This document shows positions 1-4,244 of a DNA stretch of 5,562 nucleotides, one piece after another (position 1 is the first letter of the stretch; the number at the start of each line of letters is the position of its first letter). Made by a program: the position numbers and the translations under genes. This DNA comes from Bacillota bacterium. Its GTDB lineage: Bacteria > Bacillota > Bacilli > Tumebacillales > Effusibacillaceae. The notes under the pieces are model-generated. The model was not told the DNA's origin, ran no database searches, and saw only the letters and a list, made by a program, of their open reading frames with translations. The DNA lies in contig JAGVBM010000072.1 of NCBI GenBank assembly GCA_020059765.1, forward strand, positions 1-5,562, read 5' to 3'.

Positions 1-136
1 CAAGGGTGATCCCCGTAATATAGTCAAAGTAGGTTAAATGTGAAATCGTCTTTTTTCCCTGCAGCCTTGTCAATAGCAGCAAGGCCAGAAAGATCATGGG
101 AACTTCCCAGAAAAGCTGAATAATATTGAAGTCCAT
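1..136 (-). CDS. DUF421 / YetF-family membrane protein, N-terminal part only
   Basis: Only the first 45 codons are present; the gene runs off the left edge. The peptide starts MDFNIIQLFWEVPMIF, has one hydrophobic segment at about residues 9-23, and continues with GKKTISHLTYFDYITGITL. That second stretch (a GK pair, then LT-FDY-ITLG-like residues) is the signature I know from the start of the DUF421 (YetF/YkjA) family. These are membrane proteins with a cytosolic beta domain, several of which have been linked to properties of the spore inner membrane in Bacillus. The ATG at 136 is preceded by a good site, AGGAGAG at 150-144 read on the minus strand, with 7 bases of spacing. A sigma-G-like promoter lies just upstream. 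The family call is fairly sure; a role in spores is inferred from the promoter and neighbours. Confidence 0.8.
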   Translation of the reverse strand, partial: MDFNIIQLFWEVPMIFLALLLLTRLQGKKTISHLTYFDYITGITL

Positions 137-159
137 TCGATTTCTCTCCTTTCTCGCTT

Positions 160-188
160 TAGTATATCGGAAAGGAACTTTGTCATTC
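160..188 (-). promoter_or_regulatory. Candidate sigma-G (forespore) promoter for the DUF421 gene
   Basis: Read on the minus strand, GAATG (188-184) fits the sigma-G -35 pattern GHATR exactly. After 17 bases, TATACTA (166-160) fits the -10 pattern CATNHTA at all but the first base. Transcription would start near 153, giving a short leader that still contains the AGGAGAG site. TATACT also resembles a sigma-A -10, but no TTGACA-like element sits at the right distance. Confidence 0.45.
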
Positions 189-193
189 ACTTT

Positions 194-202
194 CATAAGG
201 TA
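194..202 (+). promoter_or_regulatory. Possible sigma-K/sigma-E -10 element for the four-cysteine protein
   Basis: CATAAGGTA matches the sigma-K -10 pattern CATANNNTA at every fixed position and lies 50 bases before the ATG at 252. The -35 side is poor: the nearest AC (177-178) is slightly too close. Treat this as a -10 match only. Confidence 0.3.
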
Positions 203-251
203 ATATCACGGTAGACATCTGTGAGAAATGCATGATAAGGGGGAGTCCGTT

Positions 252-485
252 ATGGCTTTTGACCAGCCGTTTTTCACTCTGCTTCCCGGTCCTCCGTTGG
301 GGATGGCCGACCCATGCTACTCTAAATGGATAACCGCCAATCGGCTTGCATGGGAAAGGGCATCGGTTTGCAGATTGTACGGGAACGATTCGAAACAATG
401 CGAAGACGCCCGCGAACGTTTTTATGAAGCAGCCCGGCAGTATGCATTCTGCATGGATGACGTCTGGGGGAAAGACGAATTTTGA
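252..485 (+). CDS. Small four-cysteine helical protein, unknown function
   Basis: This is a 77-residue protein I do not recognise. I chose the ATG at 252 because AAGGGGGAG ends 7 bases before it; an in-frame ATG at 228 has no such site. The N-terminus (MAFDQPFFTLLPGPPLG) is proline-rich and has no signal peptide or membrane segment. The rest looks like two amphipathic helices, about residues 22-42 and 50-72, joined by a short polar loop. Cysteines are at 22, 40, 50 and 67, a nearly symmetric C-x17-C-x9-C-x16-C pattern. In a helical hairpin this would place C22 beside C67 and C40 beside C50. The gene sits between a DUF421 gene and the gerP cluster behind a sigma-K-like -10 element, so a mother-cell spore-coat role is a reasonable guess but unproven. 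A strong terminator follows it. Confidence 0.7.
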   Translation: MAFDQPFFTLLPGPPLGMADPCYSKWITANRLAWERASVCRLYGNDSKQCEDARERFYEAARQYAFCMDDVWGKDEF

Positions 486-504
486 ACAGCCTCTCCCAAA
501 ACGG

Positions 505-541
505 AAACCCCTTCCTCAATCTGGAGGAGGAAGGGGTTTTT
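505..541. terminator. Strong hairpin terminator between convergent genes
   Basis: AAACCCCTTCCTC (505-517) pairs perfectly with GAGGAAGGGGTTT (527-539), a 13-bp stem with a 9-base loop, and a T run follows on the plus strand (537-541). It ends the plus-strand gene 252-485. On the minus strand the stem ends in TTT and is followed by CCGTTTTGG, so it could also end gerPB, whose stop codon lies inside the hairpin. Confidence 0.85.
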
Positions 542-779
542 CTTCAGGAGTGGCTGTCGGTATTTTCGTTTTTACGAATGGTTCCAGAACAGTCTCAGGA
601 AACAGTTGTGCCTCTCCCTTTGGAGTGACAGGTGCCTGCACGGTTCCGTTCGTCTCGTAGGATTCGGAATGAGACTGGATCAGCCAGCTGCTCCCGATCT
701 GGACGATCGAGGCTCCGCCGATGGAATTGATGGTGAATGTTCCGATATGGATCGTTTGGACGATTTTCATTTCATTCAT
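516..779 (-). CDS. gerPB: Spore germination protein GerPB
   Basis: This 87-residue protein resembles GerPB: a short N-terminal strand (IVQTIHIGTFTINSI, residues 6-20), then GGASIVQIGSS (21-31), a polar stretch, and a proline-rich tail ending EEKPLPPPD. GerP proteins are small coat-associated proteins; Bacillus gerP mutants germinate slowly because germinants cross the coat poorly. The gene follows a GerPA/GerPF-family gene by 6 bp on the same strand, the order seen at the start of the B. subtilis gerPABCDEF operon. No strong ribosome site precedes the ATG at 779. The stop of the upstream gene (TAA, then AGCGGG, then ATG) suggests translational coupling; a second ATG at 770 is an alternative start. 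The last codons lie within the terminator hairpin, so that sequence is both coding and structural. No gerPC follows. Confidence 0.85.
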   Translation of the reverse strand: MNEMKIVQTIHIGTFTINSIGGASIVQIGSSWLIQSHSESYETNGTVQAPVTPKGEAQLFPETVLEPFVKTKIPTATPEEKPLPPPD

Positions 780-785
780 CCCGCT

Positions 786-1004
786 TTACAAACCTGTCAC
801 GTTCTCGTCGAAAATATCCTGGTCATTCGTGTTCGTTGCGCTTACCACGTTGTACGAGGACGGAAAATCCCCCGTGTTAAAAGAGCCGGATCCGGCATAA
901 GTTTTGGCGGTGGCTTTCGGGGCGATCACGGCCACATCCCCAATATGCACCACTCCTGCACTGCCGACACTGATCACTTTTAAGGCGCCAAGGATTGCCG
1001 GCAT
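786..1004 (-). CDS. GerPA/GerPF-family spore germination protein (minus arm)
   Basis: This is a 72-residue protein beginning MPAILGALKVISVG, the MPAI(V/L)G start typical of GerPA and GerPF. Next come GVVHIGD (17-23), a PK pair at 29-30, the hallmark GSGSFNTGD (38-46) and SATNTND (55-61). The start at 1004 is preceded on the minus strand by a strong AGGAGGTGGA. I cannot separate GerPA from GerPF by eye. Its place directly before gerPB is where gerPA lies in B. subtilis, so gerPA is the better guess. GerPA/GerPF proteins act at the spore coat in letting germinants reach their inner-membrane receptors. The gene heads the minus arm and is transcribed from the divergent sigma-K-like promoter at 1039-1067. 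Confidence 0.88.
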   Translation of the reverse strand: MPAILGALKVISVGSAGVVHIGDVAVIAPKATAKTYAGSGSFNTGDFPSSYNVVSATNTNDQDIFDENVTGL

Positions 1005-1038
1005 CGGCCTCCACCTCCTGGGCACGATGTGTCTCTTT

Positions 1039-1067
1039 TACTGTACGTGACAAGAGCGGATTTGGTA
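1039..1067 (-). promoter_or_regulatory. Candidate sigma-K promoter for the minus-strand gerP arm
   Basis: On the minus strand, TACC (1067-1064) is followed after exactly 16 bases by CGTACAGTA (1047-1039). This fits the sigma-K pattern (AC core, 16-17 bases, CATANNNTA) with one mismatch in the -10. Transcription would start near 1032, about 28 bases before the ATG at 1004, leaving the AGGAGGTGGA site in the leader. Bacillus gerP is known to be sigma-K dependent. Confidence 0.55.
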
Positions 1068-1074
1068 CCCATTT
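1059..1074. promoter_or_regulatory. Two overlapping inverted GerE-like boxes over the shared -35
   Basis: GATTTGGTACCC (plus, 1059-1070) and AAATGGGTACCA (minus, 1074-1063) each match the GerE consensus RWWTRGGYNNYY at 9 of its 10 defined positions. They overlap head to head on GGTACC, the -35 core of both divergent promoters. GerE represses gerP in B. subtilis; binding here would cover both -35 elements. That GerE binds here is inferred. Confidence 0.4.
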
Positions 1075-1094
1075 TCGCAAATGCCCATAAAATG
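1066..1094 (+). promoter_or_regulatory. Candidate sigma-K promoter for the plus-strand gerP arm
   Basis: TACC (1066-1069), 16 bases, then CATAAAATG (1086-1094) fits the sigma-K pattern with only the last -10 base off. It would start transcription near 1101, just before the AGGAAGGTG ribosome site (1109-1117). Its -35 core is the same GGTACC (1064-1069) used in the opposite direction by the minus arm. Confidence 0.55.
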
Positions 1095-1121
1095 TTGTTA
1101 GGAAGAAAGGAAGGTGCATGT

Positions 1122-1337
1122 ATGCCAGCGATTATATGGAGCATCGAGGCCGTTACTGTTTCCGGCGTTTTCAAATTCGGGGACACCGGGGCGATCGTTC
1201 CCAAGAGCGCGGAGAAAAACTACCTTGGCTCGGGAGCCGTATGTACGGGCGACGCGGGAAAATCGTTGAATTTTATGAGTGTTGTCAACACAAATGATCT
1301 GGATATCTCGGATACGACAACCCACTCAGTAAAGTGA
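1122..1337 (+). CDS. GerPA/GerPF-family spore germination protein (plus arm)
   Basis: This 71-residue protein starts MPAIIWSIEAVTVSGVFKFGD and shares the family layout with the minus-arm paralogue: GVFKFGD (15-21), PKS (27-29), GSGAVCTGD (36-44) and VVNTNDLDISD (54-64). It is the more divergent copy. The usual asparagine of the GSG-x-x-NTGD motif is a cysteine (C41), and the C-terminus (TTTHSVK) lacks the usual D-x-N ending. GerPF is the likelier identity by elimination, since the other copy sits before gerPB, but this is not certain. The ATG at 1122 has AGGAAGGTG 4-5 bases upstream; longer in-frame starts would run through the promoter. The stop is 4 bp before the next gene, so the three plus-arm genes look like one operon. 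Confidence 0.85.
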   Translation: MPAIIWSIEAVTVSGVFKFGDTGAIVPKSAEKNYLGSGAVCTGDAGKSLNFMSVVNTNDLDISDTTTHSVK

Positions 1338-1341
1338 AATC

Positions 1342-1611
1342 ATGGCGCGTTTTCGCAATCGTCCCAAAACCACTTATGTCGATCTGATGAAAGTCACTGT
1401 AGTGCAAACGTCCGGCGTGGTCCAGGTGGGAGATGTTTTGGAAGTCCGTTCGTTTAGCAGAGTGATGAATACAGGAGGTCCGAGGGGCGCCCCCAGCTTC
1501 GTCACATTTGCCCGCCATATTCATTCCGCTACCCGGCTGCACTTTGCGGATCAGGAAGATTCGGAGTTTCTCGATGAAATTGTTATCCGAGACGAGAGTT
1601 CGCAGGTCTGA
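1342..1611 (+). CDS. gerPE: Short GerPE-like spore germination protein
   Basis: This is an 89-residue protein placed between a GerPA/GerPF-family gene and a GerPD-like gene. The first half (residues 11-36) reads YVDLMKVTVVQTSGVVQVGD and then EVRSFSR, which follows the GerP pattern of a short strand, S-G-V-V-x-x-G-D, and a second strand. GerPE in B. subtilis is about 130 residues, so this protein is short. Its second half, rich in charged residues (FADQEDSEFLDEIVIRDE), is not something I recognise. The start at 1342 is 4 bp after the previous stop with only a weak AAAGTGA upstream, consistent with coupled translation; an inner ATG at 1387 would still keep the GerP core. GerPE is assigned by position and the core motif, and a divergent GerPB/GerPD relative is possible. 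Confidence 0.68.
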   Translation: MARFRNRPKTTYVDLMKVTVVQTSGVVQVGDVLEVRSFSRVMNTGGPRGAPSFVTFARHIHSATRLHFADQEDSEFLDEIVIRDESSQV

Positions 1612-1644
1612 GACCGCCGACAATATCCTGTCAGGAGGGAGCCT

Positions 1645-1869
1645 ATGCCGCCTCAAAACCCTGTTTTTCAACCAACGCCATTCAACATGTATGTGCAAAA
1701 TGGGGACATTCGACTGGGCTATTTAAAGATTAACACCGTATCCACTTCGGCCGTCGTCATCTTGGGAGATGCGGAGACGATTTCACCGAAAGCGGTGTCC
1801 ACATCCCGTGGGGTGATCGGTCGATTCGTCGCACCCGTTGTCGCCCCCCCTGTCGTTTCACCTCGTTAA
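1645..1869 (+). CDS. gerPD: GerPD-like spore germination protein
   Basis: This 74-residue protein has a strong AGGAGGGA site (1633-1640) 4 bases before the ATG. After a proline-rich lead (MPPQNPVFQPTPFN) the core resembles GerPD: YVQNGDIRLGYLKINTVSTS (16-35), AVVILGDAETISPKA (36-50), then a tail of valine and proline (FVAPVVAPPVVSPR). In B. subtilis GerPD the same elements, strand, S-S-A-x-x-x-I-G-D and a proline-rich end, occur in a protein of about 60 residues. It is the last gene of the plus arm, 33 bp after the GerPE-like gene, and is followed by a hairpin terminator. It presumably acts with the other GerP proteins at the coat. B. subtilis places gerPC and gerPD before gerPE, so the order here is rearranged. 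Confidence 0.75.
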   Translation: MPPQNPVFQPTPFNMYVQNGDIRLGYLKINTVSTSAVVILGDAETISPKAVSTSRGVIGRFVAPVVAPPVVSPR

Positions 1870-1886
1870 CGCCACAAGCCAGAAGC

Positions 1887-1916
1887 AGGCCATGGATATC
1901 AACCATGGCCTTGTTT
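1887..1916 (+). terminator. Hairpin terminator after the plus-arm gerP operon
   Basis: AGGCCATGG (1887-1895) pairs with CCATGGCCT (1903-1911), a 9-bp stem with a 7-base loop, followed by TTGTTTCT. It lies 17 bp after the GerPD-like stop and separates the gerP operon from the two small genes that follow. Confidence 0.8.
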
Positions 1917-1964
1917 CTATGTTGGACACCTGCGGATTTTCCTGGCGATTAGACGAATGTACGT

Positions 1965-1993
1965 TACCGTCTGTATGCAGGACGCATTTACTG
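1965..1993 (+). promoter_or_regulatory. Candidate sigma-K-like promoter for the YjcZ-like pair
   Basis: TACC (1965-1968), 16 bases, then CATTTACTG (1985-1993), which matches CATANNNTA at four of six fixed bases. The -35 and spacing are the same as in the two gerP promoters. It would start transcription near 2000, just before the AAGGAGGG site. The -10 is weak, so confidence is modest. Confidence 0.35.
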
Positions 1994-2021
1994 GAGTGAG
2001 ACTACGGAAGGAGGGAATTCG

Positions 2022-2147
2022 ATGGGCGGATATGGCATTTTTGGAGGATATACACGTTGGGCCGTAGTATTTCTGATCATTTTCGTTCTCTTTATTCTCT
2101 TGGTACCGGTGACTACAACCGTTTGCACCACAACCCCCGTCTACTAA
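2022..2147 (+). CDS. YjcZ-like small sporulation membrane peptide, copy 1
   Basis: This is a 41-residue protein. It has an excellent AAGGAGGG site (2008-2015) 6 bases before the ATG. A glycine-rich start (MGGYGIFGGYTRW) leads into one membrane segment (AVVFLIIFVLFILLVPV, residues 14-30) and a short polar tail with five threonine residues and one cysteine at 35. The layout matches the YjcZ family of sporulation peptides, whose members have a GGYG-type start and a FALIVVLFILLII-like helix. The W-A-V-V-F-L-I-I-F core and TRW motif are a variant of it. The next gene is a close paralogue. Expression in the mother cell and a coat or membrane location are inferred from the family and the promoter. 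Confidence 0.75.
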   Translation: MGGYGIFGGYTRWAVVFLIIFVLFILLVPVTTTVCTTTPVY

Positions 2148-2232
2148 AACAAACCCAGGAACCGAAATGCGTGTTTCAGGCTTGTTGACAATCATGTGAG
2201 CAAAAGAGATGGATTCGAAAGGAGACAGCATC

Positions 2233-2352
2233 ATGTACGGAATTTTTGGCGGATATACCCGTTGGGCTGTTGTGTTCTTGATCATCTTTGTGTTGTTCTT
2301 CTTGTTGGTGCCGATTTACGGCCCGACAGCAGGCGCTGTTGTCGATCCCTGA
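2233..2352 (+). CDS. YjcZ-like small sporulation membrane peptide, copy 2
   Basis: This is a 39-residue paralogue of the gene at 2022. It starts MYGIFGGYTRW, has one membrane segment (AVVFLIIFVLFFLLVPI, residues 12-28), and ends in a different, cysteine-free tail (YGPTAGAVVDP). A GAAAGGAG site (2217-2224) lies 8 bases before the ATG. From YGIF to LLVP the two proteins differ at a single residue (I or F), while many third codon positions differ, so the protein sequence has been conserved since an older duplication. The 85-bp gap holds no convincing promoter or terminator, so the pair is probably co-transcribed. Function is unknown beyond the family association with sporulation. Confidence 0.75.
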   Translation: MYGIFGGYTRWAVVFLIIFVLFFLLVPIYGPTAGAVVDP

Positions 2353-2383
2353 TCGGTCTCAAACTTGCAAGCGGCTGAGACAA

Positions 2384-2415
2384 GGGAGCCCGGGCACCTG
2401 TCCCGGGCGTTTCCC
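2384..2415. terminator. GC-rich hairpin between convergent yjcZ-like and selU genes
   Basis: GCCCGGG (2388-2394) pairs with CCCGGGC (2402-2408) around a 7-base loop, and GGG (2384-2386) can extend it to CCC (2413-2415). There is only a short T tract (GTTTCCC) on the plus side, so it is a weaker terminator, possibly used from both directions: 32 bp after the plus gene and 25 bp after selU. Confidence 0.55.
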
Positions 2416-2439
2416 ATTCCGTTGCGAAAAACGTTTCAT

Positions 2440-3495
2440 TTAATTTTCGACAAGGAATCGCAGCAACCGTTCCCGAATGGCCTTCTTCACCGCTTCCTTG
2501 CATACGTCCAGATCCTCAGCGTCAAGCGTGATAAACTCCGCATCATATTGCTCCATCGAGTGGCGGTACCGGGGATCGTAATATTTCACCAGCAGCATGG
2601 CAACCAATTCTTCGTACCGGTTGTGTTCAATCGCGCTCCAACCGACTGCACGATCTTCCGGCGTCAGTTTCTTTTCGATGGCACTCATGGCGCCTGTAAT
2701 CTTGTCTTTGAATTCCGGATCGTCGACCACATATTGGGCAAGGGTCCGTTTCACCCGGATCAGCGTGGGGGCTTCCAGCAAGATGTGAAGGCCGTTTTCT
2801 TTCGCCTGCAGCAGCCAGTCCGGAAGATTCACCCGTCCAATCCGTTTGCTTTCCGCCTCGATGATGATATACCGGCTGTCTGCCAATTCATCGAGCCGTT
2901 CCAGCAAGAGGGACTCAAACATCCGTTGGTTGCGCGGAGCTTCCCCGATGGAGCCGAATGCGGATCCTTTATGTCCCGCCAGCCCTTCCAAATCGACCAC
3001 CGGCTCCCCGTCTGCTTCCAGCCTTTTCAACAATTCCGTCTTGCCGACACCGGTCATCCCGTGAATGACGACACAGGGAACGTGCAATTGAATATTGTCG
3101 ATCCGTTCTTTAACATATTCCCGGTAAGCCCGATATCCGCCTTCCAACCGAACCGCAGGCAACCCCATCAAATCGAGAACTGCGGCCACGCTTTTGCTGC
3201 GCATGCCGCCCCGCCAGCAATAGACAACCGGCTGTTTGTCACCGGCCGCTTGTTGAATGGAGCGAATCAAATCGGGAAGTTTGCCCGATGCGATGCGCAG
3301 CCCCAATTCTCTGGCCTGGTCCTGCCCGACCTGCTTGTACACCGTTCCCACCTGCGCCCGTTCTTCATCATTAAAAATCGGAAGGTTGACCGCCCCGGGA
3401 ATATGGGATTCCGCATACTCCGCTTCCGACCGGACGTCGATCAGCACGTTGTCTTTGTTTTTTCGAACCTCTTCATATCCTGCCTCGCGAACCAT
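2440..3495 (-). CDS. selU: tRNA 2-selenouridine synthase SelU/MnmH
   Basis: This 351-residue protein (E. coli YbbB is about 364) has the two parts typical of the family. An N-terminal rhodanese domain (about 1-130) carries LIDVRSEAEYAESHIPGAVN and the active-site loop YCWRGGMRSKS with Cys93. A C-terminal P-loop domain carries GMTGVGKT (146-153), the family block DLEGLAGHKGSAFG (168-181) and ESKRIG (215-220). The enzyme converts 2-thiouridine at the wobble position of Lys, Glu and Gln tRNAs to 2-selenouridine through a geranylated intermediate, using selenophosphate from SelD. No selD is in the window. The start at 3495 has AAAGGA (3510-3505, minus strand) 9 bases upstream, and a sigma-A-like promoter follows further up. 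All key residues are intact. It stands alone, flanked by unrelated genes. Confidence 0.95.
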   Translation of the reverse strand: MVREAGYEEVRKNKDNVLIDVRSEAEYAESHIPGAVNLPIFNDEERAQVGTVYKQVGQDQARELGLRIASGKLPDLIRSIQQAAGDKQPVVYCWRGGMRSKSVAAVLDLMGLPAVRLEGGYRAYREYVKERIDNIQLHVPCVVIHGMTGVGKTELLKRLEADGEPVVDLEGLAGHKGSAFGSIGEAPRNQRMFESLLLERLDELADSRYIIIEAESKRIGRVNLPDWLLQAKENGLHILLEAPTLIRVKRTLAQYVVDDPEFKDKITGAMSAIEKKLTPEDRAVGWSAIEHNRYEELVAMLLVKYYDPRYRHSMEQYDAEFITLDAEDLDVCKEAVKKAIRERLLRFLVEN

Positions 3496-3532
3496 TTCAC
3501 TCAGTCCTTTGAAGAATGAATCTCATTTTGTC

Positions 3533-3561
3533 ATTATACCGCAAACCGCACTTCGTTCCAT
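3533..3561 (-). promoter_or_regulatory. Sigma-A-like promoter of selU
   Basis: On the minus strand a perfect TATAAT (3538-3533) lies 17 bases after a poor -35 (ATGGAA, 3561-3556). Transcription would start near 3526, giving a leader of about 30 bases before the ATG at 3495. Confidence 0.5.
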
Positions 3562-3657
3562 AGCACCTTGGATTCTGGTCATGTTCATCATGTTCCTACA
3601 TAAGATGAAACAAGACCGCTAACAAAGCGGATGATCGGTTACGGGGCGGTGTCGGGC

Positions 3658-4242
3658 ATGTGGGAACGCTGGTTGAAAGGCTTGGTCCTGACCTATTTGC
3701 TTGGGTTATTCTGCGGAAATTTTATCTGGATCGGGTTGTTGAAAAGCGGTTTGTTGGACACCGCCTTCATCGGCATCCTGCCGCTGATCTTGTTCCAGGA
3801 ATATCAATATTACGCGGCGGCAGGCGCTATCGGCGGTTCCTTGTATTCCCTGCGCCTCTTTTATTGGCATAATATCCGTTCCCAACTAAACATCTACAAA
3901 TGGTGGATTTGGTATCTATTGCGTCCGCTGATGAGTGCAGGCACCGCTTTGATGATTGTCATTCTTTTCAAAAGCGGAATTCTTCTGGTTTCCGCCAACA
4001 ATTCAGTTTTGGCGACCATCGGCATGTCATTTCTTGTCGGGTATGGGTTCGGGAAAGTCATGGACAAATTGGACGGGTTGACAGAGACTCTGTTCAACGG
4101 TCAACCCAATCCGACCAACCGTCCGCAAGAACCGCTGATGAAACCGGCAAACCAAGAAACACAAAATCCCGACCACCCTTTGCAGCAAATGAGCCAAGAC
4201 GGGGAACCGCACGGTCAATCCCCGGATTCCGCTCGCCGATAA
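3658..4242 (+). CDS. Multi-pass membrane protein with a polar disordered tail, unknown function
   Basis: The protein is 194 residues from the ATG at 3658, or 203 from an in-frame ATG at 3631. I prefer 3658 because GGGGCGGTG ends 6 bases before it and 3631 has no ribosome site. Hydrophobic segments lie at about residues 6-28, 34-47, 51-66, 85-112 and 117-134, probably four or five membrane helices. The stretch WYLLRPLMSAGTALMIVIL (85-103), then an NN pair, FLVGYGFGKVMDKLDGL and TLF, resembles a widespread class of uncharacterised membrane proteins with an R-P...G-A helix pair, a comparison made from memory. Residues 148-194 are rich in Pro, Gln and Asn and are probably disordered. Its stop is 2 bp from that of the convergent gene. 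No function can be assigned. Confidence 0.8.
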   Translation: MWERWLKGLVLTYLLGLFCGNFIWIGLLKSGLLDTAFIGILPLILFQEYQYYAAAGAIGGSLYSLRLFYWHNIRSQLNIYKWWIWYLLRPLMSAGTALMIVILFKSGILLVSANNSVLATIGMSFLVGYGFGKVMDKLDGLTETLFNGQPNPTNRPQEPLMKPANQETQNPDHPLQQMSQDGEPHGQSPDSARR

Positions 4243-4244
4243 GA

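Noticed and set aside
606..983. A 125-codon plus-strand frame
   Set aside because: It is antisense to gerPB and the GerPA/GerPF-family gene, both clear family members.
2149..2187. Imperfect hairpin (AACAA...TTGTT) between the YjcZ-like genes
   Set aside because: The stem is interrupted by several mismatches and no T run follows, so it is not a convincing terminator or attenuator.
2185..2190. TTGACA between the two YjcZ-like genes as a sigma-A -35
   Set aside because: No TATAAT-like sequence lies 16-18 bases downstream, so I left the pair as one transcript.
2365..3519. A 384-codon plus-strand open frame
   Set aside because: It lies opposite selU, whose domains and catalytic motifs are intact; the plus frame has no recognisable domain and no ribosome site.
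3579..3596. Tandem 9-base repeat (TCATGTTCA, TCATGTTCC)
   Set aside because: Two short imperfect units are within chance expectation and do not line up with a promoter.
3616..3630. CCGCT-AACAA-AGCGG inverted repeat before the ATG at 3631
   Set aside because: The stem is only 5 bp with no T run, so not a terminator; it may matter only as an argument against using 3631 as the start.
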